From the NCBI RefSeq assembly GCF_001623875.1, contig NZ_LWAE01000003.1, positions 558,001 to 622,000 on the forward strand: 64,000 nucleotides of DNA, read 5' to 3'. This document shows, one piece after another, positions 27,415-37,094 of this stretch. The stretch comes from Clostridium magnum DSM 2767. GTDB taxonomy: Bacteria > Bacillota > Clostridia > Clostridiales > Clostridiaceae. The translations under genes were made by a program, and so were the position numbers. Below the pieces are notes generated by a model. That model saw only the letters and a program-made list of their open reading frames with translations, was not told the DNA's origin and ran no database searches. Position 1 is the first letter of the stretch; the number at the start of each line of letters is the position of its first letter.

Positions 27415-28023
27415 ATGAAATGCGGAGAAAAAAATTTAAAATTTAATAAAGCTGAAATTGATGTATGTCCATCTAATTATTCACCTGCAGTTTATCACAT
27501 AAAAGAAAACATCAGCCGCAATTCTGGGGTTTGTATTGATGTAGGTAGTTGTGATGCTACTTTAGGTATTGAAATGGCTAAAGTAACAGATATGTCTGTT
27601 TATCTACTTGATAAATCAGCAGACTCATTAGATATTAAAGTGAAAAAAGCTGAAAATACTGGTTTAAAAAATAGGGTTAAACCATTACCTGGAGATGTAC
27701 ATAATATACCATTGGAGGATCAATCCGTTGATCTAGTTGTAAGTAAGGATTCTATATGGTTCTGGAAAGATCCTATAAAAGCCTTTAAAGAGATATATAG
27801 AGTGTTATCTCCTGAGGGGATTGCTTATGTTGAAGGAGATTTGTATACTACGGAATTTGATTATAATAGAAAAGAAAGAGGTTTTTCTAAGAAAAGAAAA
27901 AAGAACAAGAATGAAAATGTTGTTGAAAAACTTGTAAATATATTAATTAGTGCAAATATAAAATATTTTGCAGTAACGCAAGATGATTGTGGACCTTGGG
28001 TTCTGTTTAAAAAAGCAGTTTAG
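27415..28023 (+). CDS. Class I SAM-dependent methyltransferase
   Basis: This 202-residue soluble methyltransferase has motif I GVCIDVGSCDATLGIEMAK (a variant of the glycine-rich SAM loop), an acidic second strand VYLLDKSAD, motif LPGDVHNIPLEDQSVDLVVS and post-motif YRVLSPEGIAYVEGD. The layout resembles UbiE/methyltransferase-11 enzymes. The substrate is unknown. GGAGG precedes the ATG. The gene stands alone and ends at a terminator shared with the iclR gene. The C-terminal third carries a very basic stretch (FSKKRKKNKNEN). Confidence 0.85.
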   Translation: MKCGEKNLKFNKAEIDVCPSNYSPAVYHIKENISRNSGVCIDVGSCDATLGIEMAKVTDMSVYLLDKSADSLDIKVKKAENTGLKNRVKPLPGDVHNIPLEDQSVDLVVSKDSIWFWKDPIKAFKEIYRVLSPEGIAYVEGDLYTTEFDYNRKERGFSKKRKKNKNENVVEKLVNILISANIKYFAVTQDDCGPWVLFKKAV

Positions 28024-28057
28024 TTATAATGAAGACTTTTATAAGTATAATCAAACA

Positions 28058-28098
28058 GAAAAAATCAACTTATAGAATAATCATAAGTTGATTTTTTC
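28058..28098. terminator. Bidirectional terminator between methyltransferase and iclR genes
   Basis: GAAAAAATCAACTTAT pairs with ATAAGTTGATTTTTTC across a short loop with flanking T/A runs. It overlaps the last codons of the iclR gene. Confidence 0.85.
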
Positions 28099-28857
28099 TT
28101 TTAATCCTTTCCAGCCTAATTTATATGAAATCTCATTTCCGCCCTTTTTGACCAATTCAACCAATTTTGACAGATGCTCCTCTTGAAATCGCATACTTGG
28201 ACCTACAAGACTGATTCCTGCCACAACTTGATTTAAAGAATCAAAAATAGGTGCTGCCACAGCTGAAGAGTAATCTTGTAGTTCGGAATGGCTTACAGCA
28301 TATCCATTCTTTTCAGATTCTGCTAAAACCTGCAATAAATAATTCTTGTCCGTTATTGTCTGCATTGCGACTTGCTTTAATTCAGTTTGCTTTAAATATT
28401 GTTCAATTTCTATTTCTGGTAAAAAAGCAAGAAGTATACGGGGGCATGCCCCTCCATATAATGGTGCTCTACGTCCAATTTTGGTATATACTCTGACAGG
28501 CTGCAGTGTTTCTAATTTTTCAATATATATAGCTTCATTTCCTTCCTTAATAACTAGGTTAACCGCCTCTCCTGCTTCCTCACGAAGAGAATACATGATA
28601 GGCAAAGCAATTTTGCGTATATCTATTCTCTCTTTAACCAATTGACCAAATTCTAAAAATAAAAACCCAAGAGAATATTTATTATTCTCCTCTTTCTTTA
28701 GAAACCCCATATCTTCTAGTGAACTAACCATACGATGAACAGAAGTTTTGGGTATGCCTGATAATTGTACCATTTCACTTAAACTAAGCTTTGGATAACT
28801 GCGAAAGAGATTCAATAAATCCATTGATTTTACAACTGTTTTATTTTTGTTTTGCAT
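28081..28857 (-). CDS. IclR-family transcriptional regulator
   Basis: This 258-residue repressor or activator has the N-terminal winged helix (LSLSEMVQLSGIPKTSVHRMVSSLEDMGFL) and the C-terminal GAF-like effector domain (YTKIGRRAPLYGGACPRILLAF, NGYAVSHSELQDYSSAVAAPIFD). It is at the downstream end of the 5-oxoprolinase operon and on the same strand, so it likely controls that operon in response to 5-oxoproline or a related compound; that is an inference from position. Confidence 0.88.
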   Translation of the reverse strand: MQNKNKTVVKSMDLLNLFRSYPKLSLSEMVQLSGIPKTSVHRMVSSLEDMGFLKKEENNKYSLGFLFLEFGQLVKERIDIRKIALPIMYSLREEAGEAVNLVIKEGNEAIYIEKLETLQPVRVYTKIGRRAPLYGGACPRILLAFLPEIEIEQYLKQTELKQVAMQTITDKNYLLQVLAESEKNGYAVSHSELQDYSSAVAAPIFDSLNQVVAGISLVGPSMRFQEEHLSKLVELVKKGGNEISYKLGWKGLKEKINL

Positions 28858-28962
28858 AACTTATTCATACCTTTAATAGTAAATTTTATATGCTTTAAAT
28901 TTTATCCTGTTGTATAACAAAAAGCAATATTTAATTCTACAATCTTCACAGATATTTGCCAA

Positions 28963-29967
28963 TTAGCATTTTCGCAAAGTAATTGCTATTTTGAGATTTT
29001 GAATATATTTTTCTCTTTCAATGTACAGCCTTTCAGCTTCTTCAAGAGAAATCTCCTCAAAAGAAATCCTGTCTCCTGGCTTGCTTTGAACAACTTTAGA
29101 AATATCTACTGTAGCTATCTGTGCAATTTTAGGGTATCCACCTACAGTTTGCCTGTCAGCTAATAATATAATCGGGTTTCCGTCAGGTGGTACCTGGATG
29201 GTTCCAAGAGCTACTGCTTCAGAAATCATTTCCAAAGGCTTCTCTAAATTTATAGCTGGTCCCTGCAAACGGTATCCCATTCTATCCGATTGGTGGCTAA
29301 TCTTAAAAGAACAAGTAAGAAATTGTTTTTTACTATCTAAAGAAAACTGATCAAATTGTCTATTCCTTATAACTCGAATCTTAATATTTTGAGAATCCTT
29401 TATAACCGATTTTTTTCTTAAATACCAAAGTGTTGAGCTAAAAAAATTTGCTGAATGTTTTTTAGATAAATTTTCTATAATATTTAGTGACTCTTCTCTA
29501 GGCGATTTAAATTCCAACACATCGTCTTTTTGTAATCCTCGTCCTTGAAACCCACCTATTCCAGCTCTAAGATATGTGCTTTTACTTTCCATAACTTCTG
29601 CAACATCATATCCACCTGCAACAGCTAGATAGGAACGGCAACCAGACTTACAAGCTCCAAATTTCAAAATACTTTTTTCATGCAAATAAACAGGTCTCCA
29701 CATAGGAATAGATTCTCCATTAATTGTAGGTGACAAATCACCACCAGTAATAGCCAGAAGAGTACCTTTTTCTATTTCTAGTGAGGGTCCCATTAAGGTA
29801 ATCTCAAGCGCCGCTTCACCTTCTTTATTCCCTACTAGAAGATTTGCAAGCCTTAACGAATAAGTATCCATAGCACCACTAACTATTATTCCATACTTTT
29901 GATATCCATATCTACCCAAGTCTTGAATTGTTGTCAAAAGACCAGGATTAATAACTGTTATACCCAC
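28963..29967 (-). CDS. pxpC: 5-oxoprolinase subunit PxpC
   Basis: This 334-residue protein of the allophanate-hydrolase-subunit-2 family (VINPGLLTTIQDLGRYGYQKYG, LAGGYDVAEVMESKSTYLRAGIGGFQGR, LLADRQTVGGYPKIAQI) works with PxpA and PxpB to hydrolyse 5-oxoproline to glutamate with ATP. A GTG start overlaps the pxpB stop by one base, with AAGGAGG inside the pxpB end. Partner gene order supports PxpC rather than urea amidolyase. Confidence 0.93.
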   Translation of the reverse strand: MGITVINPGLLTTIQDLGRYGYQKYGIIVSGAMDTYSLRLANLLVGNKEGEAALEITLMGPSLEIEKGTLLAITGGDLSPTINGESIPMWRPVYLHEKSILKFGACKSGCRSYLAVAGGYDVAEVMESKSTYLRAGIGGFQGRGLQKDDVLEFKSPREESLNIIENLSKKHSANFFSSTLWYLRKKSVIKDSQNIKIRVIRNRQFDQFSLDSKKQFLTCSFKISHQSDRMGYRLQGPAINLEKPLEMISEAVALGTIQVPPDGNPIILLADRQTVGGYPKIAQIATVDISKVVQSKPGDRISFEEISLEEAERLYIEREKYIQNLKIAITLRKC

Positions 29968-30704
29968 TATCTTTCCTCCTTATGTTTTTTATATTCCTCA
30001 TAGGAAATTGGATAAAATTTTACTATGTCACCGGATTTGAGAAGGCTTGGGGAGGATTCCTTGGGACGAAACAGTTCTAATGGAGTACGTCCAATTAACT
30101 GCCAGCCCCCTGGGGTACCTATAGGATAAACACCTGTTTGCATTCCTGCAATTCCTACTGAACCTTGGGGAATTAGCATACGAGGACTTTGACGCCTGGG
30201 AACAGAGATTTTTTCAGACATTCCACCTAAGTACGGAAAACCTGGAGCAAAGCCAATCATATAAACAAGGTATTCACCACTGGAATGAATTTTAACTACT
30301 TCATCCACAGTAATTTTATTATATTCTGCTACATATTCTAAGTCTGGACCAAACTCTCCACCATAGCATACAGGAATCTCAACAATTCTTGGTTTACTAT
30401 TAGCAAACTCATTTAATGATAATAAAATTTCTTGAAGTACAGATTTAACAATGTTATAAGAAAGTTGGCCTTTTTCTGCATAATTAGTTTGTAGATTTTT
30501 AACTTTTATAGGATCATAAAACACAGCAACACTTGAAAAGGCAGATACACATTCAATCATTCCTTGAAATGGATGTGTATCAAGATAATCCGTTAACGCC
30601 TTAGTCTTTCTGTGTATATCTGGATGAATATTATTTCCAAATTCAACTAAGATTCCAGATTCACCTATAGGAAACATCTCAACTGATACCTTTACTTTTT
30701 TCAT
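29967..30704 (-). CDS. pxpB: 5-oxoprolinase subunit PxpB
   Basis: This 245-residue protein of the allophanate-hydrolase-subunit-1/KipI family contains YMIGFAPGFPYLGGMSEKI, PRRQSPRMLIPQGSVGIAG and PIGTPGGWQLIGRTPLELF. It forms the PxpBC complex that acts with PxpA on 5-oxoproline. The ATG at 30704 is 11 bases after GGAG and is preferred over a GTG 12 bases upstream. Confidence 0.93.
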   Translation of the reverse strand: MKKVKVSVEMFPIGESGILVEFGNNIHPDIHRKTKALTDYLDTHPFQGMIECVSAFSSVAVFYDPIKVKNLQTNYAEKGQLSYNIVKSVLQEILLSLNEFANSKPRIVEIPVCYGGEFGPDLEYVAEYNKITVDEVVKIHSSGEYLVYMIGFAPGFPYLGGMSEKISVPRRQSPRMLIPQGSVGIAGMQTGVYPIGTPGGWQLIGRTPLELFRPKESSPSLLKSGDIVKFYPISYEEYKKHKEER

Positions 30705-30733
30705 TGTAACATTCACTCCAGTCTAAAGTAAAA

Positions 30734-31687
30734 TTAATAAACAAGAAAATACATTAAGAATATATTTACTGTTAATAACATCAATGCCGTTGGTACTTGT
30801 GCTTTAATAACGCCATTTTTATCTGGCAAATCTAATAATGCTGCAGGAACAATATTATAATTGGCTGCCATAGGGGTCATAAGTGTTCCGCAATAACCTG
30901 AGAACATTCCAATTGCCGCTAGTACTGCTGGATTTCCTCCATGCATTTGTACAACTAAAGGTAGTCCTATTCCTCCCGTAATAACAGGAAATGCTGCAAA
31001 GGCGTTCCCCATAACCATTGTAAACAAAGCCATAGCTAGAACATAGGCAACAACAACTAAAAACTTATTGTCGACAGGAATCGCCCCACTAACCAGTTTT
31101 GTAACAGCGGTACCAACACCAGCTACAGTAAAAAGTCCTCCTAGAGCTGCTAACATTTGAGGAAGAATAGATGCCCATCCAATAGTATCAATTAACCTTC
31201 TACTCTCTTTAATAGATTGCATTGCCTTTTGTTTTGTTATTAATAAGGATACAACTAAAGCAATTAAACAAGCTATTCCTAGACTGACAATAGTAACATT
31301 ACTTTTATCTAGTAATAGTAATCCTCCTATTTTTACATCTTTAAGCCACAAGGCTCCAATTATCGTAACAATAGGAATTAAAAGTGCTGGCAAAAATAAT
31401 AAGTTTCCTAGCTTTTTAGCAGAAGCTTTACGCTCAGTTTCAGTAGACTCACTATATGAACCTAATCCTACGCCACCAAAGCCTGCTGTAACAGCAATTA
31501 AAATCACCATAATTCCCATATACATTGGTGGAATAACTTTTCCAAATAGGAATGTAAGTGCGTAAAGTCCCCAAAACAAAGCAGTAGTGACACGTTTAGG
31601 ATTTTTTTTATCTTTCAAAGTTAAAACAGTAATTAAAGTTAAAAAGATACCTGCTATATAATAAATAAACTCAAGGCTAATAATCAT
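30734..31687 (-). CDS. DUF979 family membrane protein (putative 5-oxoproline transport)
   Basis: This 317-residue polytopic membrane protein of family DUF979 has about nine helices and conserved stretches such as MVMGNAFAAFPVITGGIGLP and GYCGTLMTPMAANYNIVPAALLDL. DUF969 and DUF979 genes are paired and regularly sit with pxp genes, so together they are probably the transporter for 5-oxoproline; this is a context inference. The ATG directly follows the DUF969 stop with GGGGGAG in that gene's end. Confidence 0.88.
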   Translation of the reverse strand: MIISLEFIYYIAGIFLTLITVLTLKDKKNPKRVTTALFWGLYALTFLFGKVIPPMYMGIMVILIAVTAGFGGVGLGSYSESTETERKASAKKLGNLLFLPALLIPIVTIIGALWLKDVKIGGLLLLDKSNVTIVSLGIACLIALVVSLLITKQKAMQSIKESRRLIDTIGWASILPQMLAALGGLFTVAGVGTAVTKLVSGAIPVDNKFLVVVAYVLAMALFTMVMGNAFAAFPVITGGIGLPLVVQMHGGNPAVLAAIGMFSGYCGTLMTPMAANYNIVPAALLDLPDKNGVIKAQVPTALMLLTVNIFLMYFLVY

Positions 31688-31688
31688 G

Positions 31689-32399
31689 TTATCTCACTCC
31701 CCCTATATTGATATTCTCATCTTCTGTATTTGAATCTTCTACCTCTTTTTTTATTTTTCTATCAAGTAAAATAAGTCTTATACCGTGGATTAAAAATGCT
31801 GATATAGCAGTTGGTATTCCCCAAAGGGCTATATGTATAGGATCTAAATGAATTCCATTTTGATCATAGAAGCCTTTTATAAGTAAAATTGCACCAAAGG
31901 CTATAAATATATCTTCTCCAAAGAATACCCCAACGTTATCTGCGGATGCAGCAAAAGCCTTAATTTTGTTACGGGTTTTCTCTGGTAAATTACCATATTT
32001 ATTTTCAGCTGCTGCCTCTGCCATAGGTGAAACAAGAGGACGTACCATTTGTGCATGTCCACCAAAACTTGTTAAACCTAAAGCAGCTGTTATCTCACGT
32101 ATAAAAAGATATAATAGTAAAATACGTCCACAGGTTGCAGCCTTTATTTTACCAATTAATATTTGTGATTGTTCTTTTAATCCACTTCTTTCTAATAACC
32201 CAATAACAGGCAAAGTAAGTATGAATAATGACAAATATCGATTTTTCACAAAGGATTCTCCGAAGATTGTGAGAATTTTAAAAATAGAAAGATCACCAGC
32301 AAATCCAGTAGCAATACCTGCAATAGTTACCACTAGCAGAGGATTAAAACGCATTGCAAAACCAACAACAACAATAACAACACCAATCAATGTAAACAT
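31689..32399 (-). CDS. DUF969 family membrane protein (putative 5-oxoproline transport)
   Basis: This 236-residue polytopic membrane protein of family DUF969 has about six helices and the motifs LFILTLPVIGLLERSGLKEQ and GLTSFGGHAQMVRPLVSPMAEAA. It pairs with DUF979, 2 bases downstream. The ATG at 32399 has AAAGGGG about 7 bases upstream, so the longer TTG start is less likely. A dispersed repeat separates it from pxpA, yet the strand and family context keep it in the 5-oxoproline set. Confidence 0.88.
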   Translation of the reverse strand: MFTLIGVVIVVVGFAMRFNPLLVVTIAGIATGFAGDLSIFKILTIFGESFVKNRYLSLFILTLPVIGLLERSGLKEQSQILIGKIKAATCGRILLLYLFIREITAALGLTSFGGHAQMVRPLVSPMAEAAAENKYGNLPEKTRNKIKAFAASADNVGVFFGEDIFIAFGAILLIKGFYDQNGIHLDPIHIALWGIPTAISAFLIHGIRLILLDRKIKKEVEDSNTEDENINIGGVR

Positions 32400-32439
32400 A
32401 AATTTTCCCCTTTCAAACAATAAAATATAACCTTAATTA

Positions 32440-32572
32440 TTTATCCGATGACTACCCGCTCTAATACTCCCATCTTTTTCAAAGTGGGAATAAAGAGCAG
32501 ATACGTCACTGGATTCGTTCAACTAATAATCAAGTGGGGTTGAAACCCCATCTGATTAAAGTTTCACTTCAT
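32440..32572 (+). repeat. Dispersed hairpin repeat overlapping the pxpA 3' end
   Basis: It starts TATCCGATGACTACCCGCTC and ends AGTTTCACTTCAT, and it includes the hairpin AAGTGGGGTTGAAACCCCAT. The last 9 bases on the minus strand (ATGAAGTGA) are also the final two codons and stop of pxpA. It sits between pxpA and the DUF969 gene. Confidence 0.8.
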
Positions 32573-33325
32573 AAAACTCTTAATATTAATTTCAAAAGCC
32601 TCTAACTGCTTATTGATTTCTTGTGCAAAAGCTAATGCATGTACACCATCGCCATGTAGGCAAATTGTCTCTGCTTTTATTGGAATATCAAAACCCTGCT
32701 GACATAGTACGGTTCCTTCTCTAACCATCTTTATAACCTGTTTAATAGCATCCCCTTCATCGGTAATAACAGCATTCCTCTCAGTTCTAGGTGTAAGTGA
32801 ACCATCTTCCTGATAGGTTCTATCTGCAAAGACTTCACTAGCAGTACGAAGTCCTACCTTTTCTCCTGCTTTTATAAGTTCACTTCCTGAAAGACCAAAT
32901 AATATTAGTTGGGAGTCTACTTTATAAATAGCCTCAGCTATTGCCTTAGCTAGAATATGGTTTTTAGCAGCCATATTATAAAGCGCTCCGTGAGGCTTAA
33001 CATGCTGTAATTTTCCACCTTCAGCTTTTACAAATGCATTTAAAGCACCAACCTGATAAACTACCATATCATAAGCATCTTCCGGAGAAATATTCATATT
33101 TCTTCTTCCGAATCCCACTAAATCAGGAAGCCCTGGATGTGCTCCTATTGAAACTTCATTCTCAATGGCAAGTCTTACAGTTTTATGCATAACCGCTGGA
33201 TCCCCTGCATGAAATCCACAAGCAATATTTGCAGATGTAACAAAGGTTAATATTTCTTCATCCGCACCTATTTTATAATTACCAAAACTCTCTCCTAAAT
33301 CACAATTCAAGTCAACTTTATACAT
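32564..33325 (-). CDS. pxpA: 5-oxoprolinase subunit PxpA (LamB/YcsF family)
   Basis: This 253-residue YcsF-type protein starts [20 protein letters not shown] and contains [30 protein letters not shown] and [13 protein letters not shown], the family's His/Asp-rich sites. With PxpB and PxpC it opens 5-oxoproline to glutamate. The stop codon lies within the end of a dispersed repeat, so the repeat sets the final residues. It is the first gene of the set. Confidence 0.93.
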   Translation of the reverse strand: MYKVDLNCDLGESFGNYKIGADEEILTFVTSANIACGFHAGDPAVMHKTVRLAIENEVSIGAHPGLPDLVGFGRRNMNISPEDAYDMVVYQVGALNAFVKAEGGKLQHVKPHGALYNMAAKNHILAKAIAEAIYKVDSQLILFGLSGSELIKAGEKVGLRTASEVFADRTYQEDGSLTPRTERNAVITDEGDAIKQVIKMVREGTVLCQQGFDIPIKAETICLHGDGVHALAFAQEINKQLEAFEINIKSFMK

Positions 33326-33336
33326 ACTAATCCTTC

Positions 33337-33363
33337 CTCTCCACGAATTTCACTTCATCCAAA
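33337..33363 (+). repeat. Possible tiny fragment of the dispersed repeat end
   Basis: GAATTTCACTTCATCCAAAA resembles the very end of the repeat at 21190-21205 (CACTTCATCCAA). It is too short to be certain. The rest of the 33326-33699 gap holds a candidate promoter for the lipoate ligase and nothing else I can name. Confidence 0.3.
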
Positions 33364-33565
33364 AACTATAGTTCCAATTTTCGGCACGTATGTTCCATTT
33401 TATAGAATATTATACTGGTTTATTGTAAAAAACTCAATAACTTATTAAAAAATATATTAATTTTTCTCATAATCATATTTTTTCACAGGATATTTTTATA
33501 AATCGTCAATTAGATTCACAGTCCATTTTATTTGTATAAAAAACATTATTAAGGAACTTTTTATC

Positions 33566-33595
33566 TTGGTTGATACTGGATTAGTATTGTATAAT
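33566..33595 (+). promoter_or_regulatory. Candidate promoter of the lipoate-protein ligase gene
   Basis: TTGGTT (33566-33571) and a consensus TATAAT (33590-33595) are 18 bases apart, about 105 bases before the TTG start. Confidence 0.45.
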
Positions 33596-33699
33596 ATTAG
33601 TTGAAACTACATTCAGGTGGGCTTGTTCTAACACTGATAAATTTTAGAATTCAAACAATAATGATCTGATAGTAATTTTAAAAATAGGGGGAATATATT

Positions 33700-34692
33700 T
33701 TGTTAACTAATAATATTGAAACAAAAATCATCTCATCTTTAGAATTTGATCCTTGGTATAATTTAGCTTTAGAGGAACACCTATTACATACGGTAAAAGA
33801 AAATGAAGTAATTCTTTATCTATGGCAAAATCAAAACACTGTAGTTATTGGAAGTAATCAAAATCCATGGAAAGAATGTAAGTGTAAAGATTTAGAAAAA
33901 GATAACGGAAAACTAGCAAGAAGACTTTCAGGGGGAGGTGCAGTTTTCCATGACTTAGGCAACCTGAACTTTACTTTTATAACCACTAAGCCTCTGTATA
34001 ATTTAGAAAAACAATTACAGGTTATTTTAAATGCAGTACAAAAAGAAGGAATAAATGCACATCCTAGTGGAAGAAATGATCTTGAAATAGATGGTAAAAA
34101 GTTTTCTGGTAATGCATTTTATTCTAGTAGAAACTTAACATATCACCACGGCACTATACTTATAGATGTAGATATGAGTAAATTAGGACTTTATCTACAA
34201 GTTTCAAAGGAAAAAATTAAAGCTAAAGGAATAGATTCTGTACAAGCTAGGGTTGTAAATCTTAAAAATTTAAATGACGCTATAACAATTGATTCTATGA
34301 AAAATAACTTAAAGGAAAGTTTTAAAACTTTATATGGTGGAAGTTGTGAGGAATTCACCTTTGATAAGGACAGCTTTAGTATAGATACTTTATATAAAAA
34401 GTATTCTTCCTGGAACTGGATTTATGGAGAATCTCCAGCCTTTGATATCACACTTGAAAAAAGATTTCCTTGGGGAAACATAGATATTTCATTAAGTCTT
34501 AAAAAATCTATTATAAAAAAAGCTGTTGTATATTCGGATGCTATGAATAATGATTTGATTGTAAGAATAGGCAACTCATTACCAGAAACTGCATTTGATA
34601 TGGTAAAAATATGCGAAAAACTTAGAACTTTGAGTAACAATTTAGAGGAAGAGAAAATTATTGAAGACATATGCGGCTGGTTACTAGCATAG
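33700..34692 (+). CDS. lplA: Lipoate--protein ligase
   Basis: This 330-residue cytosolic enzyme activates lipoate with ATP and attaches it to lysines of lipoyl domains. The N-terminal catalytic domain shows RRLSGGGAVFHDLGNLNFTF, HPSGRNDLEIDGKKFSGNAF and YHHGTILIDVD, and a C-terminal accessory domain follows. The start is a TTG with AGGGGG 9 bases upstream. No lipoyl-dependent dehydrogenase or glycine-cleavage gene is nearby. Confidence 0.92.
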   Translation: MLTNNIETKIISSLEFDPWYNLALEEHLLHTVKENEVILYLWQNQNTVVIGSNQNPWKECKCKDLEKDNGKLARRLSGGGAVFHDLGNLNFTFITTKPLYNLEKQLQVILNAVQKEGINAHPSGRNDLEIDGKKFSGNAFYSSRNLTYHHGTILIDVDMSKLGLYLQVSKEKIKAKGIDSVQARVVNLKNLNDAITIDSMKNNLKESFKTLYGGSCEEFTFDKDSFSIDTLYKKYSSWNWIYGESPAFDITLEKRFPWGNIDISLSLKKSIIKKAVVYSDAMNNDLIVRIGNSLPETAFDMVKICEKLRTLSNNLEEEKIIEDICGWLLA

Positions 34693-34738
34693 CTTACTGA
34701 AACTAAAGAAAATTCTAAAAAATAATTAATAAAGCAGG

Positions 34739-34783
34739 TAACGAAAACGATATCATATGATTTTTGTTCTCTTTTTTTATCTA
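34739..34783 (+). terminator. Probable terminator after lplA
   Basis: An imperfect hairpin (AACGAAAACGATAT with ATGATTTTTGTT) is followed by CTCTTTTTTT. The stem has mismatches, so confidence is moderate. Confidence 0.5.
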
Positions 34784-34888
34784 ACGCGTTTTCATTTTAA
34801 ATATATATTGGCAACATAGCAAATACTCAGTATAATATAATCATCGAGTCAGAAAATTCTAAATTTACATAAAGGGGAATGGTAAAAA

Positions 34889-35215
34889 ATGAACAGTCTA
34901 AATTATTTTGATAACAGAGAAGATTGTAAAAAGTTCTTGGACAGTTTTAATTTTGAATATTTTATACCTTATTTTCATGATTGGATTGGTTATAATAGGT
35001 ATACTGTTCAGCTTAATGAAGAATGTACAAAGGTAGTATACTGCTCTTTAGATTCTGTTGAAGATGGATTAGTTAAAGATTCCTTTCCTTTTTTCGACAT
35101 CGAAAGACTAAAGGTAAAAAATAAAGAAGGAATATTAGTAAATGCTTTCCAACTTGCTCAAGCAGGAGAATCCCTAAGAAGATACGTGAAAGGAAAAAGG
35201 TATTTAGCAGAATAA
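34889..35215 (+). CDS. Small uncharacterised protein
   Basis: This 108-residue soluble protein is rich in aromatic and acidic residues (FEYFIPYFHDWIGYNRYTVQ). I do not recognise the family. A good ribosome site (AAAGGGGAA) precedes the ATG, and the reading frame ends at a strong terminator, so it is a real, single-gene unit. There is no signal peptide or membrane helix. Confidence 0.7.
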   Translation: MNSLNYFDNREDCKKFLDSFNFEYFIPYFHDWIGYNRYTVQLNEECTKVVYCSLDSVEDGLVKDSFPFFDIERLKVKNKEGILVNAFQLAQAGESLRRYVKGKRYLAE

Positions 35216-35280
35216 AATTATATTAATAGTTCTTAAAGTAAAAACTTTTATAATGAACATCATAAAGATGTTTAGTACAT

Positions 35281-35349
35281 AAATAAACCATGCTATATCT
35301 ATATAACCATCAGAGTTTCCTAGATATGTCATGGTTTATTTTATTTTTA
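35281..35349. terminator. Bidirectional terminator
   Basis: AAATAAACCATG pairs with CATGGTTTATTT, extended by an inner TATATCTA/TAGATATG pairing, and is followed by TTATTTTTAT. It separates the small protein gene from the convergent pucR-type gene. Confidence 0.75.
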
Positions 35350-35364
35350 TTTAAATATTATTAT

Positions 35365-37056
35365 TTAAATTAATTCTAAAGCTTTCAAAGCAATTTCAAA
35401 CTTTAGTCTACTATCACCATTTTCGAAGTCAACACCTATAATATCCTTTATTTTCTGAATTCTATATACTATAGTATTATAATGCATAAACATTTCTTTA
35501 GACATCTTTTTCATATTGCCATTACACTGAAAATAAACTTTTAGAGTTTTAATTAACTCAGTATTATTTATTTTGTCATATTCTACAATTGGATTTATTG
35601 TATCGCTGCAAAATTTAATAAGCTCCGTTTGAATGCCATCAAAACATAATATTCTATATAATCCTAAGTCATCATAATGCAAAATATTTGCCGTATTTGA
35701 TTTGTTAAATTTTTCCACAACAATCTTAGCTTGTTCATAACTTTTATTAAGCTTGCACAGGTCTATATATGATCGCCCGATTCCAATTCTGAATTTTTGT
35801 TCTTTAAACTTTTTTAGAGCCTCTGTTTCTATGTTTTCACAGAAGTTCATCACTTTTTTCTTTATTAAATCAGATTTCTCCGCTGGTTCACTTCCATATA
35901 ATATAACGATGCTATTATTTTTATCCACGTACAATATTGTTTCTTTCTGTAATTTAGCAATTCTATCAATAATAAATAAAAAGTTAGTAACAATGTTTTT
36001 GTTAAAGTTTGATTTAGTAGAAACTATATCCTTATTTTTATGATAGTCATAAAAATATATAATTAATACAGTGTATTTTAATCCTAATTTGAAATTAAAG
36101 GTTTTTGCACTTTCAATAGCCTCATTTTGCCTATTTTCATCATTGCTTAACAAATTATTAAAAAACTCCAATTTATACTTGCTCTCCATATTTGCTAAGG
36201 AAAGTTTTTTTACAAAATTCAATGCAATAATATGAACATAGGACTCAATAAGTAATTTATCATACAATCCTAAATCCTTTTTATCTGTCCATATAAAGAT
36301 ATATCCATATTTAGTCTTTTCAATAACTATGGGAATAGTTATCCTCCTTATGGCTTTTCCCATAATAACATCTACACTTTCATTATAAATCCCGTCAATT
36401 TCATTACCTACACCTTTACAACTCAAACTTGCTTCCTCATTAATAAATTTATCTATTAGTCCTCTATTTATAGCTTGAGCATAAATATTACTCTCTGTAC
36501 TCCTATCCCAAATAAATTCATAGCTACCACTGACATTTTCATATATAGCCAGTGGATGTTCAATATTTTCATATAATTTTTCAGCAATTTCTTTTAAGGT
36601 TCCACCTTTCATCATTATGTCCATTACTTCAGTAATAAATTTTTCAATTTTTGAATGTATATCCATTTGTTCTTCGATTACTAAGTCTAGAATAATTGAG
36701 ATTACATCCGTATGTGAAACATTAAAAGGAACTTGGACAATAGGAAAACTTAATTGGTCAGCTAAATCAATAATATTTTGAGGCAACTCCTTTACATATC
36801 TGCCTACTTTAATCCCTAGTCCTGCTACACCTTTTTCATTTAGTTTTGGAATAAGTTCAAGAAGTATATTTATGTTATCTTTTATTGCATAGGCTGCTGT
36901 AATCAAAAATTCTCCTGAACTAACCCAGTCTATAATATCTGGAACCTCCATAACATTAACATTTGTAACTCTCCTTGATATCCCTGATGCACCGCCTAAA
37001 ATTTTAACACCCTTAAGTACATCATTTTCTAAAAGCTGTCCTAAAGAAATTCCCAA
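35365..37056 (-). CDS. PucR-family transcriptional regulator
   Basis: This 563-residue protein has an N-terminal PucR purine-catabolism domain (about 1-130, with VMEVPDIIDWVSSGEFLITA), a middle GGDEF-like region and the C-terminal PucR helix-turn-helix (MSKEMFMHYNTIVYRIQKIKDIIGVD). PucR of Bacillus controls purine use. Here the gene lies just beyond the molybdenum-hydroxylase/permease/carbamate-kinase operon, so it most likely controls that locus. The start (a TTG at 37056) has no strong ribosome site within 8 bases and may be slightly off. Confidence 0.85.
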   Translation of the reverse strand: MGISLGQLLENDVLKGVKILGGASGISRRVTNVNVMEVPDIIDWVSSGEFLITAAYAIKDNINILLELIPKLNEKGVAGLGIKVGRYVKELPQNIIDLADQLSFPIVQVPFNVSHTDVISIILDLVIEEQMDIHSKIEKFITEVMDIMMKGGTLKEIAEKLYENIEHPLAIYENVSGSYEFIWDRSTESNIYAQAINRGLIDKFINEEASLSCKGVGNEIDGIYNESVDVIMGKAIRRITIPIVIEKTKYGYIFIWTDKKDLGLYDKLLIESYVHIIALNFVKKLSLANMESKYKLEFFNNLLSNDENRQNEAIESAKTFNFKLGLKYTVLIIYFYDYHKNKDIVSTKSNFNKNIVTNFLFIIDRIAKLQKETILYVDKNNSIVILYGSEPAEKSDLIKKKVMNFCENIETEALKKFKEQKFRIGIGRSYIDLCKLNKSYEQAKIVVEKFNKSNTANILHYDDLGLYRILCFDGIQTELIKFCSDTINPIVEYDKINNTELIKTLKVYFQCNGNMKKMSKEMFMHYNTIVYRIQKIKDIIGVDFENGDSRLKFEIALKALELI

Positions 37057-37094
37057 ATAATTATACAGAATACCACACCCTTTAGAAATTTAAC

